From contig JAOPZS010000081.1 in the NCBI GenBank assembly GCA_025963965.1, forward strand, positions 1 to 33,795: DNA of 33,795 nucleotides, read 5' to 3'. A program made the translations under genes and the position numbers. Within the stretch, counting starts at the first letter, position 1. The number at the start of each line of letters is the position of its first letter. The DNA is from Solirubrobacterales bacterium (GTDB lineage Bacteria; Actinomycetota; Thermoleophilia; Solirubrobacterales; Solirubrobacteraceae). Under the pieces are notes generated by a model. The model was not told where the DNA came from. It saw only the letters and a program-made list of their open reading frames with translations, and ran no database searches. Shown in pieces: positions 8,445-16,226 of this stretch.

Positions 8445-8571
8445 TCGCAGCCGCGGCCGCGACCGCCACGCCGAGGCCGGCGTAGCCGTGGTAGCCGGAG
8501 AGGAGCAGCAACAGCGCGGTCAGGAGCGCGACCAGCACGGTCGCAATCCAGGCGATACGCTCGATGGCCAC
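8431..8571 (-). CDS. Small two-helix membrane protein, unknown
   Basis: 46 residues from a GTG at 8571 (an upstream in-frame ATG at 8613 would add 14 residues). The sequence is MAIERIAWIATVLVALLTAL followed by a short SGYHGYAG turn and a second hydrophobic stretch ending AAINLL. This predicts two transmembrane helices separated by a Gly/Tyr hairpin. The amphipathic start and clean helix-turn-helix make it look like a real protein rather than chance. No function is known to me. It is convergent with rdgB and divergent from the HU gene. No Shine-Dalgarno is visible. Confidence 0.5.
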   Translation of the reverse strand: MAIERIAWIATVLVALLTALLLLLSGYHGYAGLGVAVAAAAAINLL

Positions 8572-8620
8572 GCCGTGATTGTTGCGCACGGGCGGGCGGG
8601 ACCCCATCCGCATGTGGTGT

Positions 8621-8626
8621 TAGCTT
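8621..8626 (+). promoter_or_regulatory. -10 box of the HU gene
   Basis: TAGCTT, followed about 33 nt later by the ATG with a strong GAGGAGG ribosome site between. Unlike many genes here, HU would have a normal short leader. Confidence 0.4.
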
Positions 8627-8659
8627 CGGAAAACCGACTGAACGAACGAGGAGGGGTGA

Positions 8660-8938
8660 ATGACAAAGTCTGAGCTGGTCGATCAGGTCGCCGACCGCGC
8701 CCGGCTGCCCAAGCAGGACGCGACACGCGCCGTGGACGCGGTGATCGCCACCGTCGAGGACGCGCTGCGGCGCGGCAGCGAGGTCGCCGTGTCGGGCTTC
8801 GGCAAGTTCCACGTCAGCGAGCGCGGCGCCCGCATGGGCGTCAACCCGCGAACCGGCGAGCGCATCCAGATCGCCGCCTCGCGCGTCCCCAGGTTCACCG
8901 CCGGCAGCGGCCTGAAGAGCGCCGTCAAGGGGCGCTGA
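8660..8938 (+). CDS. hup: HU-family histone-like DNA-binding protein
   Basis: 92 residues, normal HU length. Begins MTKSELVDQVADRARL, with the helical dimerisation region (DATRAVDAVIATVEDALRRG), the VAVSGFGKFHVSERGARMG beta segment, and the arm NPRTGERIQIAASRVPRFTAG with its Pro for DNA intercalation. Bends and compacts DNA as a dimer. Strong Shine-Dalgarno GAGGAGG 8 nt upstream of ATG. It lacks the long Lys/Ala-rich tail of mycobacterial HupB. Confidence 0.95.
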   Translation: MTKSELVDQVADRARLPKQDATRAVDAVIATVEDALRRGSEVAVSGFGKFHVSERGARMGVNPRTGERIQIAASRVPRFTAGSGLKSAVKGR

Positions 8939-8944
8939 GCGAAG

Positions 8945-9856
8945 CTGGGGCTCGGCGACACGCTGGCCGCCCGGGTGGCCGAGCGCCAGTCCCAGATCGT
9001 CCTCGGCATCGACCCCGATCCAGCCGACCTCTGGCCCCAGCAGCCGCCGCACCGGCAGCAGGCGCCGGCCGATGCCGCGGCCGCTGCCGTGCTCGCCCAC
9101 TGCCGGGCCCTGATCGACGCGGCCGGCCCCGCCTGCGTGGCGGTGAAGCCGCAGCTTGCCCGCTTCGAGGCGCTCGGCGAGCCTGGCCGCGCCGTGCTCG
9201 GCGCCGTCGTGGCGCACGCGCGAGCCGCGGGGCTGCTCGTGATCGCCGACGGCAAGCGCGGCGACATCGACGTCACGGCCGGCGCCTACGCAGCGTCGCT
9301 GTTCGGGGGGATGGAGTCGCCGTTCGGGCACATCGACGGACTCGGCGCGGACATGGCGACCGTCAACCCGCTGATGGGACGCGACGCGATCGCGCCGTTC
9401 CTCCAGGCGGCCCGCGCCGCCGGGGCCGGGGTGCTGCTGCTGGTCCGGACCTCCAACCCGGGAGCCGCCGACATCGAGGATCTGGCGCTGGCCGGTGGCG
9501 GGACCGTGTGGGAGCGAACCGCCGCGCTAGTCGACGAGCTCGGTGCAGCGGGGGTCGGAGACGAGGGCATCAGCGACGTCGGGGCGGTAGTCGGCGCGAC
9601 CGCCCCGTGGCACCTGGACAGGGCTCGCGAGCTGATGCCGAGGGCGACCTTCCTGCTCCCCGGGATCGGCGCCCAGGGGGGGCGCGTGGAGGAGTTGCAG
9701 GCGGCATTCGCCCCGGGCCGCGCCGGCGGCCTGGTGTCGGCGTCGCGCAGCATCGCCCGCGCTCACCTGGCAAATGGAGGCTCCCCGGCCGACGCAGCGC
9801 GGCTGGAGTCCGAGCGTCTGCGGAGGGCTGCTTGGGAGCTGTCGGCGGTCCGCTAG
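8945..9856 (+). CDS. pyrF: Orotidine 5'-phosphate decarboxylase (type 2)
   Basis: Decarboxylates OMP to UMP, the last step of de novo pyrimidine synthesis. The core begins VAERQSQIVLGIDPDPADLW and includes VAVKPQLARFEALG, the catalytic IADGKRGDIDVTAGAYA (D and K of the D-x-K-x-x-D charge network), DMATVNPLMGRDA and LLPGIGAQGGRV. This is the longer actinobacterial/myxobacterial type 2 subfamily. The first standard start is GTG at 8975, giving 293 residues. However, an in-frame stretch from a CTG at 8945 (LGLGDTLAARV) matches the usual F-G-D-x-L N-terminus of the family, so a CTG start is possible and is used here. No Shine-Dalgarno for either. The HU stop is 6 nt upstream of 8945. Confidence 0.9.
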   Translation: MGLGDTLAARVAERQSQIVLGIDPDPADLWPQQPPHRQQAPADAAAAAVLAHCRALIDAAGPACVAVKPQLARFEALGEPGRAVLGAVVAHARAAGLLVIADGKRGDIDVTAGAYAASLFGGMESPFGHIDGLGADMATVNPLMGRDAIAPFLQAARAAGAGVLLLVRTSNPGAADIEDLALAGGGTVWERTAALVDELGAAGVGDEGISDVGAVVGATAPWHLDRARELMPRATFLLPGIGAQGGRVEELQAAFAPGRAGGLVSASRSIARAHLANGGSPADAARLESERLRRAAWELSAVR

Positions 9857-9859
9857 CCT
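9832..9859 (+). promoter_or_regulatory. Possible promoter for the PfkB-family kinase
   Basis: TTGGGA (9832-9837), a 16 nt spacer and TAGCCT (9854-9859), overlapping the pyrF stop. The leader to the kinase ATG at 9921 would be about 55 nt and contains GCGCTC/GAGCGC (9867-9897), which could pair. Confidence 0.3.
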
Positions 9860-9920
9860 GTGTCGTGCGCTCTCCGGCGACGGACGTTTGGGAGCGCCTG
9901 GTGAAGGGGATCGACCCACG

Positions 9921-10880
9921 ATGATCATCACGGTCACGCTCAACGCCGCGATCGACAAGTCGCTCGCGGTGCCGAACTTCCGTCTGGGGAGACGCCACCG
10001 TACGGTGGAACAGCGCACGATGGCCGGCGGCAAGGGCGTCAACATCGCGCGCACGCTCAAGGCGCTCGGGCAGCCGGTGATCGCGACCGGCTTCGCCGGC
10101 GGCGCAACCGGCACGCACATCGTCGAGCAGCTAACCGAGGAGTCGATCCTCAACGACTTCGTGCGAATCCGCGAGGAGTCGCGCACCAACACCTCCGTGC
10201 TCGACCCGACGACGGGGGCCCAGACCGAGATCAACGAACGCGGCCCGTCCGTCACGGCCCGCGAGGTCGAGCTGTTCCGCGACAAGCTCCTGTACCTCGC
10301 CCGTGGCGCGGCGATCGTGGTGTTCGCCGGGTCGCTGCCGCGCGGCGTCGAGCCCGACCTGTACGCGTCGCTCGTGCACGACCTCGAGCGCTCGGACGTG
10401 ACGAGCGTCGTGGACACCGACGGCGAGCCGATGCGTCATGCCGTGCGCGCCGAACCCGACCTCGTCTCGCCGAACGTGCTCGAGGCCGAGGAGCTCGTCG
10501 GTCACGAGTTCGCGACCGACGAGGAGCGGACGCTCGCGATGAGCGAAATCGGCGAGCTGGGACCGCGCGAAGTGATCATGACGCTGCCCGACGGCGCGCT
10601 CGCCCAGGTGCTCGTCGACGGACAGCGGCGGCTCAAACGAGCCAGCATCGAGCCACGCGAGCCGATCGCCAAACGGGGCTCCGGGGACGCCTTCCTGGCG
10701 GGTTATCTGGCAGCGCGCTACGAAGGGCGCCCGCCCGACCAGTGCGTGCGCTTCGGCGTCGCCTGCGGCGCAGAGTCGACCGGTCGCTTCGGTGCCGGGC
10801 TGATCGACGCGCGCGAGGCGCGGCGGCTGATGGGCGATGTCGATCTCGTCGACGTCGAGCAGACCGCCGAGGTTTCCTAG
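9921..10880 (+). CDS. PfkB-family sugar-phosphate kinase (1-phosphofructokinase type)
   Basis: 319 residues. Starts MIITVTLNAAIDKSLAVPNF, as in LacC/FruK enzymes, then TMAGGKGVNIARTLKALGQ (PfkB signature 1). The C-terminal signature is AKRGSGDAFLAGYLAA, with the catalytic base Asp in GSGDAF. Expected reaction: ATP-dependent phosphorylation of fructose 1-phosphate, tagatose 6-phosphate or fructose 6-phosphate; the exact substrate cannot be assigned. No PTS or sugar transporter is adjacent, so a housekeeping hexose-phosphate kinase is as likely as fructose catabolism. An in-frame upstream extension to 9774 overlaps pyrF and lacks homology. The stop is followed 1 nt later by a long hairpin. Confidence 0.9.
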   Translation: MIITVTLNAAIDKSLAVPNFRLGRRHRTVEQRTMAGGKGVNIARTLKALGQPVIATGFAGGATGTHIVEQLTEESILNDFVRIREESRTNTSVLDPTTGAQTEINERGPSVTAREVELFRDKLLYLARGAAIVVFAGSLPRGVEPDLYASLVHDLERSDVTSVVDTDGEPMRHAVRAEPDLVSPNVLEAEELVGHEFATDEERTLAMSEIGELGPREVIMTLPDGALAQVLVDGQRRLKRASIEPREPIAKRGSGDAFLAGYLAARYEGRPPDQCVRFGVACGAESTGRFGAGLIDAREARRLMGDVDLVDVEQTAEVS

Positions 10881-10881
10881 G

Positions 10882-10947
10882 GGCGGAGCTGCTCCTCGAA
10901 ATGCTCTGGTGCTTGGGCAGGCGAGCATTTCGAGGAGCACCTCCGCC
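10882..10947 (+). terminator. Long hairpin, probable terminator of the PfkB-family gene
   Basis: 25 nt arms (10882-10906 and 10923-10947) are complementary at 24 of 25 positions, with a 16 nt loop; the inner 16 nt (GCTCCTCGAAATGCTC) pair perfectly. It starts 1 nt after the stop codon. No T-tract follows, as is common in very G+C-rich bacteria. Confidence 0.6.
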
Positions 10948-10962
10948 TGCGCAGCGAGCCGA

Positions 10963-11009
10963 GCGGCCCTGGCTTCGGCCGCGTGCCATCGCGAGGCGGC
11001 ATGGCATGC
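10963..11009. repeat. Two further small inverted repeats
   Basis: GCGGCC (10963-10968) pairs with GGCCGC (10977-10982). GCGTGCCAT (10981-10989) pairs with ATGGCATGC (11001-11009) with one mismatch. They fill the space between the two larger hairpins; role unknown. Confidence 0.4.
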
Positions 11010-11069
11010 TGAGGCACTTCCCGGGATGCTCGCCCGCGAGAGCACGAGAGCGTCACGGGAAGTGCCTCA
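11010..11069 (-). terminator. Hairpin overlapping the ABC permease stop codon, probable terminator
   Basis: TGAGGCACTTCCCG (11010-11023) is perfectly complementary to CGGGAAGTGCCTCA (11056-11069). The 32 nt loop contains a nested TGCTC/GAGCA stem. The stop codon of the permease gene (11067-11069) is inside the outer stem. Confidence 0.5.
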
Positions 11070-11942
11070 ACCCCCAGCGACGTCGCGGCGCAGGAACACC
11101 AGGTAGCCGCCGATCAGGCTCGGCACGGCGTACAGGGCGCACACCCAGGCGGAGTGGGCGATCGGAGCCCAGTCGGTCGGTGTCCGCAGGAGGCCGTGCC
11201 AGTTCGAGAACTGTTCGTTGAGCAGGTACGGGCGCAGGCCTTCGAGGCCGGGGATCTGCCCGACGATCAGCAGCAGGATCACGACGCCGATCGTGCCCAC
11301 GACCGCGGCGGCGCTGTTTCGCGTGACGGTCGAGAGCAGCACGGCGATGCTCGCCACGGTCAGCAGCGGGATCAGGTAGCAGAGGTTCGCGGCGAACACG
11401 AGCAGCAGGCCCTTGGGCGCCGCGACGACCGTCCCGGAGAACGTCGTGATGCTGTTGAACCCCCATGAGATGACCCCGGCGACCGTCGCGACGGCGGCCG
11501 AGAGGAAGACTGCGGCGATCGCGTAGCTCATCGCCGCGAGCACCTTCGCAGCGAACACCTGCCCACGGTCGACCGAACGGGTCAGGATCGTCTTGAGCGT
11601 GCCGTTTCCGTCCTCGTTGGCGACGATGTCGCCGGCCACGAGCGAGGCTACGACGGGCAGCATGAAGACCGACAGGAAGAGCAGCATCAGGACCGGCGTC
11701 GCCAGTCCCGACTGGGAGATCTGGGTGGCGAAGATGTTGTCGCGGTGGCCGCTCTGCTGGTGGATGTTTTCGACGACCACGAAGATCAGCGGCAGCGCGC
11801 AGACGAGAGCGAAGCCGAGATACGTGCGCTTCTGCGCGACGAGCTTGCGCAGCTCCCAGCGGTAAACCGCCAGGGTGCTCGGACGGCGCGTGCGGGGCGC
11901 CTGGCCTGCCAGCAGGGGAGGCGCGGCGGCGGCGCTGCTCAT
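11067..11942 (-). CDS. ABC transporter permease (ABC-2 type)
   Basis: 291 residues. After an N-terminal cytoplasmic segment (WELRKLVAQKRTYLGFA, typical of ABC-2 permeases) there are about six transmembrane segments: near ALVCALPLIFVVVE, LMLLFLSVFMLPVVASLVAG, AAVFLSAAVATVAGVI, GLLLVFAANLCYLIPLLTV, VVGTIGVVILLLIVG and a C-terminal helix. Pairs with the ATPase upstream; ABC-2 exporters move lipids, peptides, drugs or polymers outward, and the cargo is not known. The ATG at 11942 overlaps the ATPase stop (ATGA), so the two are coupled. Third gene of a three-gene operon. Confidence 0.9.
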   Translation of the reverse strand: MSSAAAAPPLLAGQAPRTRRPSTLAVYRWELRKLVAQKRTYLGFALVCALPLIFVVVENIHQQSGHRDNIFATQISQSGLATPVLMLLFLSVFMLPVVASLVAGDIVANEDGNGTLKTILTRSVDRGQVFAAKVLAAMSYAIAAVFLSAAVATVAGVISWGFNSITTFSGTVVAAPKGLLLVFAANLCYLIPLLTVASIAVLLSTVTRNSAAAVVGTIGVVILLLIVGQIPGLEGLRPYLLNEQFSNWHGLLRTPTDWAPIAHSAWVCALYAVPSLIGGYLVFLRRDVAGG

Positions 11943-12916
11943 TGGGCGCTCACCAGCTCGGCCTCCGCGCGTCCGTCGCCCCCGGCAGGCTCGCTGCCGG
12001 CGCCGGCCGTCTCGGTCAGGCGGAAGAACAGGTCCTCGAGCGTCGCCAGCTCGGGTGCCAGCGCGAGGATCCCGATGCCGGCCCGGCCGAGCGCGAGCGT
12101 CAGCTCGCCCACGTGGCGCTCGTCGGCCTGAAAGTCGATGCCGTCCTCCGCAGCGCGGGCGTTCTCCAGGCCCGGCTGCTCGCGCGCGATCTGCAGGGCC
12201 CGCTGATCGTCGGTGCTGCGCAGCCGGTACCCGGCGCCGCCCTGGCGGCGCAGGTCCGCGAGCGCGCCCTCGTAGACGACGCGGCCGGAGTCGACGATCG
12301 CTACGCGGTCGCACAGCTCCTGCACCTCGGGCAGCTGGTGGCTGGACAGCAGCACTGTGATGCCGTCGTCGGCGAGTCGCCTGATCAGCAGCCGCATGTC
12401 ACGCATCCCGGCCGGGTCGAGCCCGGTCGCAGGCTCGTCGAGGATCAGCAGGCGCGGGCGGCGCAGCAGCGCCGCGGCGATGCCCAGACGCTGGCGCATG
12501 CCGTGGGAGAACCCGCCGACCCGGTGCCCGGCTCGAGGGGTCAGCTCGACCACGTCGAGCACCTCCCCGATCCGGTCCTTCGCTCCGTCGCCGTCGAGCG
12601 CCGCCAGCATCTGCAGGTTCTTGCGGGCCGTCAGATAGGGATAGAAGCGCGGCGCCTCGACGAACCCGGCGACGCCGGCCAGCGCCCGGGCCCCCTCGCG
12701 CATCGGGTCGCGGCCGAACAGCTCGACCTTGCCCTCACTGGGCACGATCAGCCCCAGCGCCATTCTCAGCGTCGTCGTCTTGCCGGCGCCGTTCGGCCCG
12801 AGGAAGCCGTACACGTCGCCCTGATCGACGTTGAGGTCGATGTGGTCGACCGCAAGGACCTCCTTGTAGCGCTTGACCAGCCCGCGCGCCCGCACGGGCG
12901 GCGCGTCGGCGCCCAC
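11939..12916 (-). CDS. ABC transporter ATP-binding protein
   Basis: 325 residues. Walker A GPNGAGKT at 40-47, signature FSHGMRQRL at 136-144, Walker B LLILDEP at 156-162, then SSHQLPEVQELCD with the switch His. The C-terminal 80 residues form the extra domain usual in ABC-2 export ATPases. The GTG start at 12916 abuts the TAG stop of the LolA-like gene with no gap, and the end overlaps the permease start by 4 nt. Drives export by the adjacent permease. Confidence 0.93.
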   Translation of the reverse strand: MGADAPPVRARGLVKRYKEVLAVDHIDLNVDQGDVYGFLGPNGAGKTTTLRMALGLIVPSEGKVELFGRDPMREGARALAGVAGFVEAPRFYPYLTARKNLQMLAALDGDGAKDRIGEVLDVVELTPRAGHRVGGFSHGMRQRLGIAAALLRRPRLLILDEPATGLDPAGMRDMRLLIRRLADDGITVLLSSHQLPEVQELCDRVAIVDSGRVVYEGALADLRRQGGAGYRLRSTDDQRALQIAREQPGLENARAAEDGIDFQADERHVGELTLALGRAGIGILALAPELATLEDLFFRLTETAGAGSEPAGGDGRAEAELVSAQ

Positions 12917-14041
12917 CTACAACCCTCGCGCCAGCGCCTCGACGGCCGCCGGCTGCACAGCGCCGGCGAGCACGTAGCGCACGCCGCCTCGCTCGAACGT
13001 GAGGATCGTGCCGAGCTCGGTGCGCAGCTCGCTCGCCGTCGCCGAGCCGATTTTGACCTTCGGCAGGTTTTCGGTGCTCGACGAGGAGCTCTTGCCGGAG
13101 CTCTTGGCCTTCAGCACGCCGATCGAGGTGATCCCGTGACCCGACGTCGTGACGTCGGGCTTCGAGGCGCTGTCAGGCTTGGCGGAGTTGGCACCTGCGC
13201 TCTTGGAGGGCAGCGTCAGGTCTTCGACCTTCGCACCGGCCGGGGGCGTGATCGTGAACACGGAGGAGCTGACCGGCCCGTAGGAGACTTCGCTGGCGGC
13301 CAGTTCGATCACCGGCGCCGAGCTCGTCGAGGAGTAGACGGCGGTGCGCAGCGGCAGGCCGTTGGCGGCGTCGAAGGACAGCTCGGCGCCGCCGATCAGG
13401 CTGCCGGATTCGTTGGGCGAGACGCGCACCGTGTACGCGGGCTGCCCGGCGACGTTCGCGGGAGTCGCTTCTGAGAGCTTCGCGTGCTTGCGCGCTTCGG
13501 CCAGCGTTTCTTCGATCTTCGCGACCGACGGAACTTCGTGGCCGGTGCCGGTCGGCTCGGCCGCTTTCGCCTTGTCGCCCGAGCCTTCGTTCTTGGGCGT
13601 GTAGCGATACAGGGTGTTGCTGGACGCGTCGTACATCGTCACCGTTTGGCCGTCATAGACGATCTGCGTGTCGCCCTTTTCAGCCTGCAGCTCGAGGCGC
13701 ATGCGCCCGTCCGCGCTGACCCAGAGTCGCCCGCTCGCGCCGTTCAGCAGCGGGCTGGAGGTGAGGGCGCCCGCCCCGGTCTGCCCATCCCCGCCGGTCG
13801 CCAGCTGAGCGCCTTCGACGAGGTGGTTCGTGAGCTTCACCGACGCGCTGTAGCCCTGAACCGAGTTGCCGCTCTTGGCGCCGGCGAGGGCGTCGTGGAC
13901 GGCCTGCGCGAGCGGCTTCGCAGGGGGCTTCGCTCCCGAGCCGAGCGCCAGCGCGATCGCGGTGGCGGACACGCCGATCGCGATCGTGGCAACTGACAAG
14001 AGCAGCAGTCGAGCGACTGAGATTCGACGCAGCAGGTACAC
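12917..14041 (-). CDS. Exported LolA/RseB-like protein
   Basis: 374 residues. The N-terminus has a signal anchor (RLLLLSVATIAIGVSATAIA, about residues 10-34) with no lipobox. The body is a beta-rich domain with SGRLWVSADGRMRLELQAEK, QIVYDGQTVTMYDASSNTLY and AGQPAYTVRVSPN, typical of the LolA/outer-membrane-lipoprotein-sorting-like and RseB-like fold, which binds lipid or acylated ligands. A Ser/Lys-rich linker (about 280-320) precedes a C-terminal stretch. GTG at 14041 with GAAAGGTGA about 10 nt upstream. The gene is immediately followed by an ABC exporter, so it probably hands over or senses the exporter's substrate outside the membrane. A TACCCT (14083-14088) may be its -10 box. Confidence 0.8.
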   Translation of the reverse strand: MYLLRRISVARLLLLSVATIAIGVSATAIALALGSGAKPPAKPLAQAVHDALAGAKSGNSVQGYSASVKLTNHLVEGAQLATGGDGQTGAGALTSSPLLNGASGRLWVSADGRMRLELQAEKGDTQIVYDGQTVTMYDASSNTLYRYTPKNEGSGDKAKAAEPTGTGHEVPSVAKIEETLAEARKHAKLSEATPANVAGQPAYTVRVSPNESGSLIGGAELSFDAANGLPLRTAVYSSTSSAPVIELAASEVSYGPVSSSVFTITPPAGAKVEDLTLPSKSAGANSAKPDSASKPDVTTSGHGITSIGVLKAKSSGKSSSSSTENLPKVKIGSATASELRTELGTILTFERGGVRYVLAGAVQPAAVEALARGL

Positions 14042-14146
14042 GGACTCGAGTCACCTTTCGACGTTGACGGACTCCTGATTTGAGGGTAGCGCGGCAGCTT
14101 CGCCCCCGCTAAAGGTCCGATGAGAACGGACGTATGGCGGCTGCGA

Positions 14147-14152
14147 TAGATT
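14147..14152 (+). promoter_or_regulatory. -10-like box of the cytochrome c gene
   Basis: TAGATT, 10 nt before the ATG at 14163. No Shine-Dalgarno is present. Confidence 0.35.
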
Positions 14153-14162
14153 CCCGACCCGC

Positions 14163-14672
14163 ATGGTCATCGCATTCGTGCTCTTCTGGGTGCTCGTCGG
14201 GTTCGCCGTGTTCTTCACGGCGATCCGCGGCGGGCCGCGCGGCGCGCGCGCGTCGCTGCACACCGAATCGACGCCCAGCCGCCGGCTGGTCGCGATCGGG
14301 GTGATCCTGCTGTTCGCTCTCGGCCTGTCGATCCCGACGCTCGTGATCGCAGCCAACAAAGACCACAAGGCAAGCGTCGGCGTCGGCGGCGTGCACCTCA
14401 ACGCGCAGCAGCAGAAAGGCCGTGAACTGTTCGCGCGCTCGTGTGCGGTCTGCCACACGCTCGCCGCCGTCAAGTCCGTCGCCCGCACAGGGCCCAATCT
14501 CGACGTGCGCGTCGGCGAGCAGATCGCCACGCCGGCCGGCCGCAAGGCGCTGGTGCTCAGCGCGATCACCGAAGGCCGCGCGCGGGGCCTCGGCCAGATG
14601 CCGGCCCTGCTCTATCAGGGCAAGGAAGCCGAACAGGTCGCCGACTTCGTGGCCGCGGTAGCCGGGCACTGA
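14163..14672 (+). CDS. Membrane-anchored cytochrome c, class I
   Basis: 169 residues. Two hydrophobic helices (about 2-22 and 42-64) precede a soluble domain with one haem c site, C94-A-V-C97-H98. The likely axial Met is M146 in GLGQMPALLYQGKE, followed by the usual C-terminal helix (AEQVADFVAAVAG). The haem domain should lie outside the membrane and carry electrons between quinol-oxidising and terminal oxidase complexes or another respiratory enzyme. No oxidase genes are adjacent, so the partner is unknown. Divergent from the LolA-like gene with 121 bp between starts. Confidence 0.88.
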   Translation: MVIAFVLFWVLVGFAVFFTAIRGGPRGARASLHTESTPSRRLVAIGVILLFALGLSIPTLVIAANKDHKASVGVGGVHLNAQQQKGRELFARSCAVCHTLAAVKSVARTGPNLDVRVGEQIATPAGRKALVLSAITEGRARGLGQMPALLYQGKEAEQVADFVAAVAGH

Positions 14673-14801
14673 GGGCGCTGCGGCCCTGTCGGCGTGACCG
14701 CAGCTCGGCGGCGATCGCGCCCGCGGAGCCCAAGAGCGAAGCGGAGCACCCGGCCCGCCCGTTTGGCCAACGGTCGATACCGACGGTCCGCCGCCATCGG
14801 C

Positions 14802-14807
14802 TAGGGT
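14802..14807 (+). promoter_or_regulatory. -10 box of glnA (leaderless type)
   Basis: TAGGGT exactly 7 nt before the glnA ATG, identical in sequence and spacing to the box before ridA. The rest of 14673-14814 shows nothing clear. Confidence 0.5.
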
Positions 14808-14814
14808 CCCGCTG

Positions 14815-16152
14815 ATGGCTGACCGGCCGACGACAGCGGAGGACGTCAAGGCGCTCGTCGAGGAGCGCGAGATCCGCTTCATCCGCTTCTGGTTCACGGA
14901 CATCCTCGGCCAGCTCAAGTCGTTCTCGATCAACGCCGCCGAGCTCGACGACGCATTCGAGGCGGGGATGGGCTTCGACGGCTCGTCGATCACCGGGTTC
15001 AACGCGATCGAGGAGTCCGACATGATCGCGATGCCCGATCCGAGCACGTTCGCGGTGCTGCCGTGGCGGCCGGGCGAGCAGGGCGTCGGGCGGATGTTCT
15101 GCGACGTCATCACCCCGGAGCGCACCCCGTACGAGGGCGATCCGCGCCACGTGCTGCGACGTGCCCTGGAGCGCGCTCGCGGGATGGGCTTCGAGACCTT
15201 CAACGTCGGGCCGGAGCTCGAGTACTTCCTGTTCCGCGACTCGAAGTCCACCGAGGTGCTCGACGAGGGGGGCTACTTCGACCTGACGACGCTCGACGCG
15301 GGCTCCGACGTCCGCCGTGAGACCGTGCTCGCGCTCGAGCAGCTCGGCATCCACGTCGAGTACACCCATCACGAGGTCGGGCCCTCCCAGCACGAGATCG
15401 ACATGCGCTACGCCGACGCGTTGAAGATGGCCGACGACTGCATGACCTACCGCATCACGGTCAAGGAGTTCGCGATGAAGTACGGCTGGCACGCGACGTT
15501 CATGCCAAAGCCGCTGTTCGGCGAGAACGGCTCGGGGATGCACACCCACCAGTCGCTGTTCGCCGACGGCAAGAACGCCTTCTACGACCCGGACGACCAG
15601 TACTTCCTCTCCGATGTCGGCAAGGCGTTCATCGCCGGGCAGCTCAAGCATGCGCGCGAGATGAGCTCGATCTTCGCCCAGTGGGTCAACTCCTACAAGC
15701 GCCTGGTCCCCGGCTTCGAGGCGCCCGTCTACGTCGCCTGGTCGCGGCGCAACCGCTCGGCGCTCGTCCGCGTTCCGCTTTATCACCCGGGCCGCGAGAA
15801 GGCGACGCGGATGGAGCTGCGCTGCCCGGACCCCGCCTGCAACCCGTATCTGACCTTCGCGGTGCTGCTGCAGGCCGGGCTGGAAGGAATCGAGAAGGGC
15901 TACGAGCTGCCAGAGCCGATGGAGAAGAACCTCTACCACCTCTCCAGCGAGGAGCGCCGCCGGCTCGGCATCGAGCAGCTCCCGGAGAGCCTCGGGGAGG
16001 CGATCGAGCTGACCGCCCAGTCCGAGCTCGTGCTGCGCACGCTCGGCGAGCACATGTTCAACCGCTACGTCGAGATCAAGCGCCAGGAGTGGGATGACTA
16101 CCGCGTCCAGGTCTCCCAGTGGGAGCTGGACCGCTACCTCGCGATCCTCTAG
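14815..16152 (+). CDS. glnA: Glutamine synthetase, type I
   Basis: 445 residues, the length of GS type I-alpha. Makes glutamine from glutamate, ammonia and ATP as a dodecamer in the cytoplasm. Motifs: GFDGSSITGFNAIEESDM near residue 53, VGPELEYFLF, HHEVGPSQHEID, the ATP site MPKPLFGENGSGMHTHQS, NSYKRLVPGFEAPVYVAWS and RNRSALVRVP. The C-terminal MEKNLYHLSSEERRRLGIEQ keeps a Tyr at the adenylylation position but not the NLYDLPPEE context of GSI-beta, and lacks the 25-residue GSI-beta insertion. I therefore favour the alpha type controlled by feedback rather than adenylylation. Leaderless-type promoter; terminator hairpin follows. Confidence 0.96.
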   Translation: MADRPTTAEDVKALVEEREIRFIRFWFTDILGQLKSFSINAAELDDAFEAGMGFDGSSITGFNAIEESDMIAMPDPSTFAVLPWRPGEQGVGRMFCDVITPERTPYEGDPRHVLRRALERARGMGFETFNVGPELEYFLFRDSKSTEVLDEGGYFDLTTLDAGSDVRRETVLALEQLGIHVEYTHHEVGPSQHEIDMRYADALKMADDCMTYRITVKEFAMKYGWHATFMPKPLFGENGSGMHTHQSLFADGKNAFYDPDDQYFLSDVGKAFIAGQLKHAREMSSIFAQWVNSYKRLVPGFEAPVYVAWSRRNRSALVRVPLYHPGREKATRMELRCPDPACNPYLTFAVLLQAGLEGIEKGYELPEPMEKNLYHLSSEERRRLGIEQLPESLGEAIELTAQSELVLRTLGEHMFNRYVEIKRQEWDDYRVQVSQWELDRYLAIL

Positions 16153-16164
16153 ATCTGATCTTCA

Positions 16165-16188
16165 GGAGCCTCCGCCCTGGAGGGCTCC
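16165..16188. terminator. Terminator hairpin after glnA (shared convergent gap)
   Basis: GGAGCCTCC and GGAGGGCTCC pair with one bulged base around a short CGCCCT-type loop, 12 nt after the glnA stop. It lies between convergent glnA and the DUF1003 gene and could serve both. Confidence 0.5.
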
Positions 16189-16226
16189 GGCTGCCAGCGG
16201 GTCGCGCGAGGCGCCCGCCGCGGCGA

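Noticed and set aside
8660..9856. HU-PyrF fusion by stop-codon readthrough, since both lie in the same frame
   Set aside because: Both proteins are complete on their own and such a fusion has no known precedent; equal frame has a one in three chance.
10882..11069. CRISPR array or transposon ends
   Set aside because: The inverted repeats differ in sequence, there are no regular direct repeats or spacers, and no transposase or cas gene is near.
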